DNA from: Acinetobacter sp. TR3
Lineage (GTDB): Bacteria; Pseudomonadota; Gammaproteobacteria; Pseudomonadales; Moraxellaceae
Assembly (NCBI RefSeq): GCF_027105055.1
Contig: NZ_CP114264.1
Location: forward strand, 2,294,001-2,358,000
Direction of reading: 5' to 3'
Length of the DNA stretch: 64,000 nt
Shown here: positions 18,318-30,429 of the stretch, in pieces
Position numbering within the stretch: the stretch's first letter is position 1
Layout: every line of letters starts with the position of its first letter
The notes under the pieces: model-generated
What the model saw: the letters and a program-made list of their open reading frames with translations, nothing else
Databases searched by the model: none
Told to the model about the DNA's origin: nothing
Translations under genes and position numbers: made by a program

Positions 18318-19049
18318 ATGCAGCTAAAAACAGTTTTCTTCATCATATTTTATCTAAGCATCAATCTCTCTTGCTCAACTAAACAATCATCTCATGTTCA
18401 AATTACGCCTTATCGATACCCAATAGACTCAAAAGATCATCTACCAATCGTATACGTTAGTTTTATTTTTACCATCAATCGACCACAAGCTAAATTATTA
18501 GATACTCAACTACAAATGTATAAAGAACTAGAGATTTTAAATCATTACTTTGTAGATGAAAAAAATCAAAAAATATTTAAATTTAAAATTAATCACTACC
18601 TCTCATACCAAGACTTTACAAAGAAGAAATGCGATCTCACAAATCAATTAAATCAAGCTTCACCGCTAATCACTGAGAATCTCCCGAATGCTATAGGCAC
18701 TTGTTTTCCCCACAGAAAAAGTAAAGAGGTTCTATTTATTATTTATGATTCCTATACTGAGAAACTTAAATACAGTGACATCACCAGTTGGGGATTTAGA
18801 AATCAAGGTCGTCCATTCATGTTGATTGATTGGGAACGTTTAAATTATCAAACTCAAGCAGCATCTATACATGAGATGGGCCATGCTTTTGGTTTGGGGC
18901 ATGTTTGCGCGCCAGATGCAACAAAAACAACACCTACCAATATTATGACCAGTTACGATTGTAAACTCGGAAGTGGAGGTTTACGTAATTTAGGTTTCAC
19001 CGCAGAACAACTCAGCATCATTTTAGATAATTATTATAAATATCCTTAG
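18318..19049 (+). CDS. Metzincin-like zinc metalloprotease, predicted lipoprotein
   Basis: A 243-residue protein with a signal sequence ending in a lipobox-like INLSC (Cys 19). The full metzincin zinc signature HEMGHAFGLGH (185-195) is followed by a Met-turn candidate NIMTS (Met 210), as in matrixin/archaemetzincin-like peptidases. Predicted to be a lipid-anchored periplasmic or surface protease. The substrate is unknown. Its stop overlaps the stop of the convergent CapA gene by 4 bases. Several Cys (19, 105, 129, 197, 215) could form disulfides. Confidence 0.8.
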   Translation: MQLKTVFFIIFYLSINLSCSTKQSSHVQITPYRYPIDSKDHLPIVYVSFIFTINRPQAKLLDTQLQMYKELEILNHYFVDEKNQKIFKFKINHYLSYQDFTKKKCDLTNQLNQASPLITENLPNAIGTCFPHRKSKEVLFIIYDSYTEKLKYSDITSWGFRNQGRPFMLIDWERLNYQTQAASIHEMGHAFGLGHVCAPDATKTTPTNIMTSYDCKLGSGGLRNLGFTAEQLSIILDNYYKYP

Positions 19050-20770
19050 AAGTTCATCTCGATATAGTGCCCTAGATGGTCTTTCCCTTCGAAAAAGTCC
19101 TTTTGAGTCAGCCGTGTGGTCAAATTTTCTTTTGCCTGTTTAAACTGAATATCAGTCACTGCACAAGGCTGCCAAAAAGTTTCTAGGTTATTTGTATATA
19201 TAGGATAAAGCTTTATTAGATTTTCGATTAGATTAATCTTGACAATGAGGCCATAGGCTAAAGCCTGATATTTTTCAAATTCCCCGTTACTATTAAATAC
19301 CCCGTTTCCAATCCCCAAAATAACAGGTTTATGATTAATTTTTTGAATTGGTTGAATCGTATGCGCACCATGTCCAATCACCAAATCAACGCCTATTTTA
19401 GTCAAAATATCTGCCAATTTTTCTTGATCAACTTCTGTTGTTTGGAAATCTTGCCCCCAATGACAAATGACAATAATTTTATGCGTTGGATGGAGCTGCC
19501 TATATTGGATGATCTGCTCAAATAAAATCGCATTTAAACAAGCCACACCTGCACGATTACCAAGTGCATAAAAATCATAATCTTGATAAGCACTCTCTCT
19601 ATGCCAATACCCATTAAAAATAGCAACATTTTGCTGTTGAGTTTGTATTTGAAAATATTGATGAGCTTGCTGCTGATTATTCCCTGCCCCAATCCAATTT
19701 ATCTCACTTTGATCTAACACCGCTAAGCTATGAGTTAAGCTTTCAGTGCCATAATCTTTTAAGTGATTGTTCCCAAGACACAGTGCATTGATATGAATAC
19801 GCTTAAATTCAGTCAGTGTTTGCTGTGAGTCTGCACCCAAGATAAAATCTTTTTTTCCGTGTAAAGGCGAATATTCATCTAGGTTAAAGACAGCTTCAAA
19901 ATTGGCAATATTAAGGTCATCTTCAGCAAAAAATTGTTTTATCCTTTCAAAAGAATGCTGATAACCATAACGTTGTAAAGCATCATCAATACCCTTTGCT
20001 TTTCTTCGTTTTGTATAGTATTCCCCAAAATAAGTATCGCCAATAATATTAATACAATGACTTTTCAAAGAGATTTTCTTTGCAGGCAATAGACCTGAAT
20101 TAAAATAATGATAATAAGGTACTAAATGATCAATACGATGGATATCATCCAATAATTGAAAGATGCCAATATTCTGATTTTTATTACAATAAGTGAAATA
20201 ATATTTTTTATATTTTCTAGTTATACATAAAACAGCATCTAACTGATGACAGGTAAATAAAGAGCTAATTGGTCTAATTTTTTGACTACCAATACTCAGT
20301 TTTTTAATGAATACTTGTCGAATCAAATCAATCGGCATACTAAAAATAGCTCGGGCTAAGACATATAAATTTTGAATCGTATTCGTAATATAAGTTTCAG
20401 AAGATATGTCTATTCCAAATGTCTTGGCTTTTGAAATAATTGTTTTCTGTGCTTGCCTACCATCACCAAAGATATATTTAGCAATGATCAAACTGAGTTC
20501 GTAGCTCTGGGTAAAAACTAAATATTGTAGTAAAAATCCTAATTCATATGAATCTTCAACTTGAGTCAAATCAAGCGGATATAATTGAAACTGTTGTGAG
20601 ATTGGAATTTTATTAGTCAATTTGAGTTCATTTTTTTGGATTTTTTCAAATATCAAAAGTAATAATACCCAGTGTGTACAATTCCCTTCAATTTGAGTGT
20701 GCCAAATAGCATGCTTAAAATTTTCTTGTCTTATTTGAATGATTATTTTTATTTCTTGAGGTACATCCAT
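19046..20770 (-). CDS. CapA-family metallophosphatase-like protein with degenerate PBP/S11-like N-terminus
   Basis: 574 residues, no signal peptide. The C-terminal part (about 238-530) is a CapA / PGA-cap domain of the calcineurin-like superfamily, with the expected metal-site pattern: IIGDTYFG (GD 244-245), NFEA (290-293), LGNNH (332-336), CHWGQD (437-442), GHGAH (467-471). Such proteins act in poly-gamma-glutamate capsule anchoring and related surface polymers. The first 230 residues follow the layout of D-Ala-D-Ala carboxypeptidases, but SxxK and SxN are lost (GNCTHW and TQSYE instead), so that domain is probably inactive. It lies 17 bases after the alpha-barrel gene, so they are one operon. 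The N-terminal comparison is inference. Confidence 0.75.
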   Translation of the reverse strand: MDVPQEIKIIIQIRQENFKHAIWHTQIEGNCTHWVLLLLIFEKIQKNELKLTNKIPISQQFQLYPLDLTQVEDSYELGFLLQYLVFTQSYELSLIIAKYIFGDGRQAQKTIISKAKTFGIDISSETYITNTIQNLYVLARAIFSMPIDLIRQVFIKKLSIGSQKIRPISSLFTCHQLDAVLCITRKYKKYYFTYCNKNQNIGIFQLLDDIHRIDHLVPYYHYFNSGLLPAKKISLKSHCINIIGDTYFGEYYTKRRKAKGIDDALQRYGYQHSFERIKQFFAEDDLNIANFEAVFNLDEYSPLHGKKDFILGADSQQTLTEFKRIHINALCLGNNHLKDYGTESLTHSLAVLDQSEINWIGAGNNQQQAHQYFQIQTQQQNVAIFNGYWHRESAYQDYDFYALGNRAGVACLNAILFEQIIQYRQLHPTHKIIVICHWGQDFQTTEVDQEKLADILTKIGVDLVIGHGAHTIQPIQKINHKPVILGIGNGVFNSNGEFEKYQALAYGLIVKINLIENLIKLYPIYTNNLETFWQPCAVTDIQFKQAKENLTTRLTQKDFFEGKDHLGHYIEMNF

Positions 20771-20787
20771 AATTTAGCCTCAATTAT

Positions 20788-22452
20788 TCAATCTTGATAA
20801 TGCTGAACATAAGCAACATAGCCTGAAAGATTATGCTCTTGATCATCAATGCGAATCCGAAAACGATCATGCCGAACATAAAAGGCATTTAAGATTTTAT
20901 CTGGGCATGCCATGTACATTGCCACTTCAGGATAGAAAAAACCAGTACGCTGAAACTCAGTGCGAAACTCGATTAATTTTTTTAAATCTTCAAATTGCGA
21001 TTTTGCAAATAACTCATGTAATTCTAAATTTCGCACCCGACATACCATTTGATAAGCAGCCATCATCATTTCTAATAAAGTTGCATATGCTGTTTTACGA
21101 TTACGAATAAAAATCATATGTCTTAAATAATTATTAATCCCAAATTGAAAATATTTTTCTTCTGGACAAATTTTAGTGAGTTCATTGGTACAGTAACTTA
21201 ACCAATGATCGTGATAACGCTCATATTTCTTTTCAATAAATTGTTCAAACATCAATTGAACAGTTTCTAATAGTCGCGGATCACTATCAAGCTGATACAA
21301 CCGTAAAAGTGCGAGCGCAGCTTCACCATCATAATAAATGATGCGAAATTTTTCTTTGATTTCATAACTTGGAAAACTCAGCACATGAGTTGTTTCCCCT
21401 TGTTTATCGATCATAGATAATATGCCATTCGCCAAAGCCTTTGCATATTTTAAATAAGACTGATCCCCAACCATACTTTGATATTTGGTCAGCATTAAAA
21501 TTGCGGCTGCATTTGCACCTAATTTAATTTCATCAAGTTGATTCAAATCAGCGCCATCTAACATATAAGCGAGATCATCATCTTTTTCGACGTAAAAATT
21601 TGTCAATGCATAATCAATTGCAGACTGAATTTTACTCACCACGTTTGGTTGTAAATCTAATGCCAAGGTCTCAATCAAAGCATAAGTCGTCGTACAATGT
21701 CGGACTGTGTTGTAGCTACGAATTTCTCGGTCATACGCTGGAAAAAAACCGTAAATAAAGCGTCCATTCGTTTGGATTTGTTGAGACAAAAACTCAGCAT
21801 TTGCTTTAATCATTTTAGTAAAATGTTGTTGCTTAGATTCGGTTGAATAACGAACCCCATTTTCAGTAAAACACGTTTGTAATGGTATCAATTGTCCATT
21901 TTCGTAAAACACAGCATGAGTATCAAATGTCCATATATCCTGAATTTCATTGATTTTTAGCGCAACATTGTTATCTTGATATTTTTTTATAATCGCAATA
22001 TTGAGATTATTTTGATCAAAAAAATTGGGCGTGTCATAACTTAACCCTCGGATAATCGCTTTGCCATATAACTCTTGTTCTAAAAAACTAATCTTAAAAT
22101 TCTCATCAAAACTGATGCCCTTACGATAATGATTATTATGAAATTGATTCTTTAATGTTTGCTCAATCCCATACCATGTTTCTTGTTGAATATTACATGC
22201 AATATCAAACTTTAATAATTCAGCTAATTTATTATTACTTGTGAACTGCCGATCGAGAAATTCAAAAAGTTCTTTTTCAAGAATCGGAAAGGTTGAAAAC
22301 GATGAGTTCCAGACCTGACAGCGTTCTGTCTTTTCTCCATATGAATAGAAAAGTACCGTTTTATCTAAGTTTATATATTGTTGAACTTGTTTGATGTATC
22401 CAGTCAATTCGTATTTGAGCTTTTCAAGCTCTAAAGCTGTCACAATCGTCAT
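20788..22452 (-). CDS. Alpha/alpha-barrel (six-hairpin-like) protein of unknown function
   Basis: 554 residues, no signal peptide. An N-terminal domain of about 200 residues is unrecognised. From about 225 the sequence is repeated amphipathic helices with SYNTVRHCTTTYALIE, KLGANAAAILMLTKY and YYDGEAALALLRLY, the helix-pair pattern of six-hairpin glycosidases, lyases and related toroids, ending in a C-terminal region rich in aromatic residues. Catalytic residues cannot be fixed by eye. It is first in an operon with the CapA gene and lies downstream of the giant adhesin, from which a terminator separates it. A role in surface polymer synthesis or trimming is a reasonable inference. Confidence 0.6.
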   Translation of the reverse strand: MTIVTALELEKLKYELTGYIKQVQQYINLDKTVLFYSYGEKTERCQVWNSSFSTFPILEKELFEFLDRQFTSNNKLAELLKFDIACNIQQETWYGIEQTLKNQFHNNHYRKGISFDENFKISFLEQELYGKAIIRGLSYDTPNFFDQNNLNIAIIKKYQDNNVALKINEIQDIWTFDTHAVFYENGQLIPLQTCFTENGVRYSTESKQQHFTKMIKANAEFLSQQIQTNGRFIYGFFPAYDREIRSYNTVRHCTTTYALIETLALDLQPNVVSKIQSAIDYALTNFYVEKDDDLAYMLDGADLNQLDEIKLGANAAAILMLTKYQSMVGDQSYLKYAKALANGILSMIDKQGETTHVLSFPSYEIKEKFRIIYYDGEAALALLRLYQLDSDPRLLETVQLMFEQFIEKKYERYHDHWLSYCTNELTKICPEEKYFQFGINNYLRHMIFIRNRKTAYATLLEMMMAAYQMVCRVRNLELHELFAKSQFEDLKKLIEFRTEFQRTGFFYPEVAMYMACPDKILNAFYVRHDRFRIRIDDQEHNLSGYVAYVQHYQD

Positions 22453-22523
22453 AGTATGTATTGTTAGAATTTTTAATTATTTCAATCAAGATACCACATA
22501 TTTTTATGCTTTTAACAAAATCA

Positions 22524-22556
22524 AAAAAGAGAACCCTAGGGTTCTCTTTTTTAGAA
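22524..22556 (-). terminator. Terminator of the Bap-like adhesin gene
   Basis: A perfect 20-base palindrome (22529-22548) is flanked by A and T runs, directly after the adhesin stop. It is symmetrical and can act on both strands. Confidence 0.85.
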
Positions 22557-25500
22557 ATTAGTGTTTAAAGAACATGAAGTTGATTATTCGCAATCAAATC
22601 ATTCAATGTTGTATCGACATCAATGGTAAGCAATGTCACGCTACTGTGAGCAGCACCGCCTGCACCATCTCTATCAATGCTAATTGTTGTTGTAGTGCCA
22701 TCTGAACTTACACTCACAAAACCTGCTAACGAAGCAGCACTTCCGTTTCCTGTATATCCAACTAGAAGGTTAGAAATATCGATAATATCTGCATTTGGAT
22801 CTGTTGCAGTATTACCCTCATGAAAACCATTCCAAGTGTCATGACCATTACCACCTGCATTGTCAGCATTATTCAACACATTAAAGATTAATGTATCTGC
22901 ACCACCCGTAGCACTTTCCAATACATCATTACCAGATGTACTCGTAACGATATCATTTGATGAGCTAAGATTGAAGTGTTGTCCTAAAGAGATGGTCAAT
23001 GTTGATTGAACTTCAGTTCCATCAAAAGACACCAGTTTATAATCGATTACATCTGTTGCAGATGAAACCACAATGTCACGTTGATAATAATATGAACCAT
23101 CACTGTACATGTACAATGTGCCTTCGCCCGTATCAATACTTTGACCAGCAGCTAACTCATATAACCCAGAAACAGGATTTAATACATATAACTGAGTACC
23201 GACTGTAACATCAGCAATACCGCCAAGTGTATCTCCTTCTAAGATGTTTCCATGTATCCAATCGGCTGTAGGACTTGTATTGGTAAATTGATCAACATAA
23301 GTAATATTCACATCAGCATTTGTACCAATCAACATCACAGCACCACCAATTAATGGGGTTTGGATTCTTGTTTGTACACGATAGTTACCTGCGATCAAAT
23401 TCAAACTTGATAGGTCTATCGATGCAATTTCACCTAATGCTAGAACAACACCAGTATGAACATCGGTGGTTACATTTACCCATGTTGCTGGACCTGTTTG
23501 TCTTTGTAGTGCTAAGGTTACATTGGCATTACCTAGGCCTAAGGCATTGACACTTAAGATTCCAGATGGGTCCATGCTATTGGTTAAGGTAAAGGCCCCA
23601 CTTGTATAAGTTTGCGTTGTTGCAATAACACCTAGTGTGTTACCACTCGCATTAAAGAAGTTATTGTTGACCACATTTTGTACATCCACTAATGAAGCTG
23701 CTGTATCAGGATTTGCTTGTGGAGCAGGAATAACCGCATCTAACGATGGATCAATTGGGTCCCATGTGAAGCTCACATCATTAGAACCGATTTGAATATG
23801 TAATGATGCAGTGCTATCAGCTAACCCATTGGTAGGATCAGACAAGGTATAAGTGAAACTATCAACCTTACCAATGTTTGCAGGATTCACAACTGGTTGA
23901 TAACTATAGCTACCATCAGAATTAATGGTCAATGTACCATAGTTGCCGACAATCACCGTTGGAACACCCACAGTCACATTCAAGCTATTACTATTGCCAA
24001 CCTCAGAAGAAGCGATATGAGTCACTGTTGTGGTTGATGTAATGAAATCATGATCATAGTTCATACCATATAGCGCAGAATTATCATCTGACATCACATT
24101 ACCTGTTATCGCTGCACCAGTAATAACTGGAGCTTGGGTAATATCACCATGATTTAAAGTAATGTCTGCAGTCACGCTACCTAGAGCAGTCAGTAAAGTA
24201 TTACTTTCCATAAACAAGGTGTATGTGCCAGCAGCTAAGTTTTTAGCTTCGAACTGAACTGTTGAGCCAAAGATACCTAATAAATCAAGCAAACCGTTGT
24301 TAGAACTATCTGCAACTACAGTGCTAGAACCATCTGGGTTAGTTCGAGTCAGAACTACGTGAAGACCATCAAGTAGTGTTCCAATAGAACCAAAGTTCAC
24401 AGAAATTACAGCGTCGGTCAGATTACCTGGATCAACCGTAAAGTTTGCCGAACCACTTGAGCTACCAATCACTAATCCACCAACACCCAATAACCAACTA
24501 TAACTAATTGCATTATTGAGATTTTCAACTGTTACTGGATACTGATAATCAATCGAAGCCACATCAACATTACTGAATGCATCTAAAGGTAATGGATCAT
24601 TAATGACTGCAGGTTGAGATGGGTCTGCTGCATTCCAAGTCATATCAATCGTATTACTATCAAGATGTACATAGAATGTTGCATCCGAAGTATCACCAGT
24701 TATTGGATCAAATAGTGTGTAGGTAAATTGATCAACTTGACCAAGACCAGCCATATTTGCAGTTGGTGTATAAGTATAGTCACCATTTGGATAGATCACT
24801 AAACTACCGTAAGTTCCAGTAATCGTTGTTCCTGCTGGATCGATTGCGATGCTATTTACTTCACTGATGACCGTATTTGTAGTGGCAATATCAATATCAC
24901 CATTCGTATTTGGATCTGAAATTAGATTGCCATGTACGGCTACAGCTTCATAACTATCAATAATATGTGGATTATAAACATCCATCGTACCAGTCAGAGT
25001 ACCACCGAGGCCAACTCCGATAAGTCCGTCATAAGCCATAAATGCTCGATATGAACCTTCAGTTAAACCACCTATTTGTGCTGCTGGTGTTGAACCTAGT
25101 AATGTCAGATCAATGAACGAAGCATTTGTTCCACCAGTTATGGATTCCCACTGACCAGTAATATCATTGTATTTTTGAACAACGACTGTGTAATCACCTA
25201 ATGCAGAAGCACCAAGTAAAGTACTGAAGGTGAAAGTTGCAACCCCTTCTAAATTATCTGCGACCGAGAATTCAATGGCATCTGTTCCAAGTAATTGGAA
25301 GTCAAGCCCAGCCAATGAAACGAGCGCGAGATAAGAAGAAGAACCTAAAGCAGCATCATTTTCCACTAACAATGGTTGAGGATCTAATTTAGCTTCTATT
25401 AAGTTATCAGCAGCTCTAATTGAACCAAGATCAATGTAAAGCGTCGCTTGAGCCAGATCTCCTGTTGCAGAATCAAGTAAGGTGTAATTGAACTGTTCTG

Positions 25501-26555
25501 TTTGTCCAATACCTGCACCATTAGGAAGTGGTGTATAGATATAACTACCATCTTGGTAGAAGGTAATTGAACCATAATCACCCGAGATAGTCGTTCCTGC
25601 CGCGCCAATTGAAACACCATCTACACTAGTTACATAAGTCGTTGGTGTTACGATATCGACATCACCACTAGAGTTTACGTCAGTAATTACATTACCTTGT
25701 GCATCACCAAGTTCATATCCACCCATTTGGGTCAAGTCATAAACATCCATTGTGCCAGATAAAGTACCGAGTACACTTGCACCGAGTAACCCATCAAAAG
25801 TCATAAAAGCACGATATTGTCCTTCATCTAAACCTTCTAGGATGGCACCAGGTGTTGCACCTATACCTAATAAACTTAAACTAATCAGAGAAGCATCACT
25901 GTCTCCATGCAATGACTCCCATTGACCAGTTGTCGTATTATATTTTTGAACAACTAGAAGGTAATCAGATAACAAGCTCGCATCAATTAAGGAACTATAG
26001 GTAAATGTTGCTGTTCCTTCTTGATTTGCACCGACCGTGAAACCTACTGAATTTGCTCCAAGTTGAAGATCTAACCCAACCAATGAAGTAAGGATGAAAT
26101 AGCTTGCACTTCCTAATGCTTGATCATTAACCACCAATAAAGGTTGTGGGCTGATCACAGCATTATCAAAATTATCAAATGCTGCTAATGGATTTGCATC
26201 GACCGCTAAAGTACCTGTATCTAACCCAACATTTCCTGCTGGATCAGTTGCGGTTACAGTGACCGTATAACCTCCATCAGCTAAGGATGGCAATGTATTG
26301 TCAGCTAATGTCCAAGTTCCATCACCATTGTTAGTCGCTGTGTAATTTATACCATTCACAGTGACAACAATTGTTGCTGTTGGATCATCAGTCGTACCTG
26401 TTAATTGAGGCGTAGCATCATTAGTCGTTAAATCATCAAAGGTTACGGTTGGTGCTGTCACATCAATCGTTAATGTGCCCGTATCTGTTCCGATGTTACC
26501 TGCAGTATCAGTAGCAGTTACAGTCACTGGATAAGCTGCAATCGCCAACAACGGT

Positions 26556-27319
26556 AAGCTGTTGTCTGCTAAGGTCCAAGTCCCATCACCGTTATTGGTG
26601 GCGGTGTAGTCGGTACCGTTCACGTTCACCACCACGGTCGCGGTTGGGTCATCTATGGTACCGCTAAGCGCTGGGGTTTGGTCATTGCTGCTGAGATCGG
26701 TCAAGGTCACCACAGGCGCTGTAGTGTCCACAGTGTAGCTTTGGCTGTCGTTGACGCTGCTGCTGTTGCCCGCAACATCGGTGAAGCTGACATTGGCATC
26801 GACCGTCAAGTCGTTGTCATTGACCAAGTCACTGCCGCTGACATCCACACTCCAAGTCCCTGCAACGGTGTCTACGGTTGCAGTGTAGTCATTGCCATTC
26901 ACCGTCACGGTAACTACCGTACTGCTTGCATCCGCTGGGATTCCAGTGAGCACCCCGGTGAGGGTCACGGTCGCAGCGCCTGCCTCTGTGCTGTTCAGTA
27001 CGTTATCCGCAGTGATCGCATCAATGCTAAACACTGTCGTAGTGGTGCTTGGTGGCGTTAAGTCTATGCTTAAGCTGCCGGTATCTGTACCCACATTGCC
27101 AGCTGTGTCTGTTGCCGTCACGGTGATTGGGTAGTTCGCTTCTGGCAAGCTTGGTAAGCTGTTGTCTGCTAAGGTCCAAGTCCCATCACCGTTATTGGTG
27201 GCGGTGTAGTCGGTACCGTTCACGTTCACCACCACGGTCGCGGTTGGGTCATCTATGGTACCGCTAAGCGCTGGGGTTTGGTCATTGCTGCTGAGATCGG
27301 TCAAGGTCACCACAGGCGG
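26556..27319 (-). repeat. Two long near-identical copies 600 bp apart in the adhesin gene
   Basis: About 160 bases (26556-26719 and 27156-27319) appear essentially identical, coding an Ig-like domain that starts [18 protein letters not shown]. They mark a second repeat family distinct from the 519-bp units. Confidence 0.75.
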
Positions 27320-27359
27320 AGTTAAATCAATTGTGATCGTACCTGTATCGGTACCGACA

Positions 27360-30300
27360 TTGCCTGCTGCATCGGTAGCCGTGACGGTAATGGTGTGCGG
27401 TCCATCCGCAAGGTTTGCCAAGCTATTGTCTGCTAAAGTCCAAGTACCATCGCCATTATTGGTGGCTGGATAATTCACACCATCTACATTGACCACGATG
27501 GTTGCTGTTGGGTCATTCACTGTGCCCGTCAAAGCTGGGGTTGCATCATTGCTCAACACGTCATCGACATTCACCATGGGTGCAGTGACATCACTCGAGA
27601 CGGTGCCGCTGGCTGGTACTGAGGTATTGCCTGCTGAGTCTGTCGCAGTTGCGGTAACTGTATCTCCGTTGGTTAATCCACCCGGATTGGCTACAGTCCA
27701 TGCCCCAGTCACTGGATCAGTCGCTGCTTGGGCAGTACTGCCATCTGGGAAAGTTACCGTTACAGTTGAACCCGGTTCTGCTGTACCGATGATCGGATCT
27801 GTTGCATTGATTGGATCAAGGAGTGGTGCATTCGGTGCAGTGGTATCAATCGTTAATACCGCGGTATCCGTTCCAACATTGCCGGCTGCATCGGTAGCCG
27901 TGACGGTAATGGTGTGCGGTCCATCCGCAAGGTTTGCCAAGCTATTGTCTGCCAAGCTCCAAGTGCCATTGCCATTGTTGGTGGCTGGATAATTCACACC
28001 ATCTACATTGACCACGATGGTTGCTGTTGGGTCATTCACTGTGCCCGTCAAAGCTGGGGTTGCATCATTGCTCAACACGTCATCGACATTCACCATGGGT
28101 GCAGTGACATCACTCGAGACGGTGCCGCTGGCTGGTACTGAGGTATTGCCTGCTGAGTCTGTCGCAGTTGCGGTAACTGTATCTCCGTTGGTTAATCCAC
28201 CCGGATTGGCTACAGTCCATGCCCCAGTCACTGGATCAGTCGCTGCTTGGGCAGTACTGCCATCTGGGAAAGTTACCGTTACAGTTGAACCCGGTTCTGC
28301 TGTACCGATGATCGGATCTGTTGCATTGATTGGATCAAGGAGTGGTGCATTCGGTGCAGTGGTATAATCGTTAATACCGCGGTATCCGTTCCAACATTGC
28401 CTGCTGCATCGGTAGCCGTGACGGTAATGGTGTGCGGTCCATCCGCAACGTTTGCCAAGCTATTGTCTGCTAAAGTCCAAGTACCATCGCCATTATTGGT
28501 GGCTGGGTAGTTCACGCCATCTACATTGACCACAATGGTTGCTGTTGGATCATTCACTGTACCCGTCAAAGCTGGGGTTGCATCATTGCTCAACACGTCA
28601 TCGACATTCACCATGGGTGCAGTGACATCACTCGAGACGGTGCCGCTGGCTGGTGCTGAGGTATTGCCTGCTGAGTCTGTCGCAGTTGCGGTAACTGTAT
28701 CTCCGTTGGTTAATCCACCCGGATTGGCTACAGTCCATGCCCCAGTCACTGGATCAGTCGCTGCTTGGGCAGTACTGCCATCTGGGAAAGTTACCGTTAC
28801 AGTTGAACCCGGTTCTGCTGTACCGATGATCGGATCTGTTGCATTGATTGGATCAAGGACTGGTGCATTCGGTGCAGTGGTATCAATCGTTAATACCGCG
28901 GTATCCGTTCCAACATTGCCTGCTGCATCGGTAGCCGTGACGGTAATGGTGTGCGGTCCATCCGCAAGGTTTGCCAAGCTATTGTCTGCCAAGCTCCAAG
29001 TGCCATTGCCATTGTTGGTGGCTGGATAATTCACACCATCTACATTGACCACGATGGTTGCTGTTGGGTCATTCACTGTGCCCGTCAAAGCTGGGGTTGC
29101 ATCATTGCTCAACACGTCATCGACATTCACCATGGGTGCAGTGACATCACTCGAGACGGTGCCGCTGGCTGGTACTGAGGTATTGCCTGCTGAGTCTGTC
29201 GCAGTTGCGGTAACTGTATCTCCGTTGGTTAATCCACCCGGATTGGCTACAGTCCATGCCCCAGTCACTGGATCAGTCGCTGCTTGGGCAGTACTGCCAT
29301 CTGGGAAAGTTACCGTTACAGTTGAACCGGTTCTGCTGTACCGATGATCGGATCTGTTGCATTGATTGGATCAAGGAGTGGTGCATTCGGTGCAGTGGTA
29401 TCAATCGTTAATACCGCGGTATCCGTTCCAACATTGCCGGCTGCATCGGTAGCCGTGACGGTAATGGTGTGCGGTCCATCCGCAAGGTTTGCCAAGCTAT
29501 TGTCTGCTAAAGTCCAAGTACCATCGCCATTATTGGTGGCTGGATAATTCACACCATCTACATTGACCACGATGGTTGCTGTTGGGTCATTCACTGTGCC
29601 CGTCAAGGCTGGGGTTGCATCATTGCTCAACACGTCATCGACATTCACCATGGGTGCAGTGACATCACTCGAGACGGTGCCGCTGGCTGGTACTGAGGTA
29701 TTGCCTGCTGAGTCTGTCGCAGTTGCGGTAACTGTATCTCCGTTGGTTAATCCACCCGGATTGGCTACAGTCCATGCCCCAGTCACTGGATCAGTCGCTG
29801 CTTGGGCAGTACTGCCATCTGGGAAAGTTACCGTTACAGTTGAACCCGGTTCTGCTGTACCGATGATCGGATCTGTTGCATTGATTGGATCAAGGAGTGG
29901 TGCATTCGGTGCAGTGGTATCAATCGTTAATACCGCGGTATCCGTTCCAACATTGCCGGCTGCATCGGTAGCCGTGACGGTAATGGTGTGCGGTCCATCC
30001 GCAAGGTTTGCCAAGCTATTGTCTGCTAAAGTCCAAGTACCATCGCCATTATTGGTGGCTGGATAATTCACACCATCTACATTGACCACGATGGTTGCTG
30101 TTGGGTCATTCACTGTGCCCGTCAAGGCTGGGGTTGCATCATTGCTCAACACGTCATCGACATTCACCATGGGTGCAGTGACATCACTCGAGACGGTGCC
30201 GCTGGCTGGTACTGAGGTATTGCCTGCTGAGTCTGTCGCAGTTGCGGTAACTGTATCTCCGTTGGTTAATCCACCCGGATTGGCTACAGTCCATGCCCCA

Positions 30301-30425
30301 GTCACTGGATCAGTCGCTGCTTGGGCAGTACTGCCATCTGGGAAAGTTACCGTTACAGTTGAACCCGGTTCTGCTGTACCGATGATCGGATCTGTTGCAT
30401 TGATTGGATCAAGTACTGGTGCATT
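27360..30425 (-). repeat. 519-bp tandem repeats (about 5.9 copies)
   Basis: The string TGGTGTGCGG recurs at 27391, 27910, 28428, 28947, 29465 and 29984. Intervals are 519, 518, 519, 518 and 519. Each unit codes 173 residues, a pair of Ig-like domains. The two 518-base units hold the single-base deletions. Units differ at only a few positions, so recombination and assembly collapse are both possible. Confidence 0.9.
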
Positions 30426-30429
30426 CGGT

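Noticed and set aside
22565..28231. Treating the three adhesin pieces as three separate genes
   Set aside because: The two later pieces begin inside a repeat with no ribosome site; restoring one base at each break rejoins them into one Bap-like protein.
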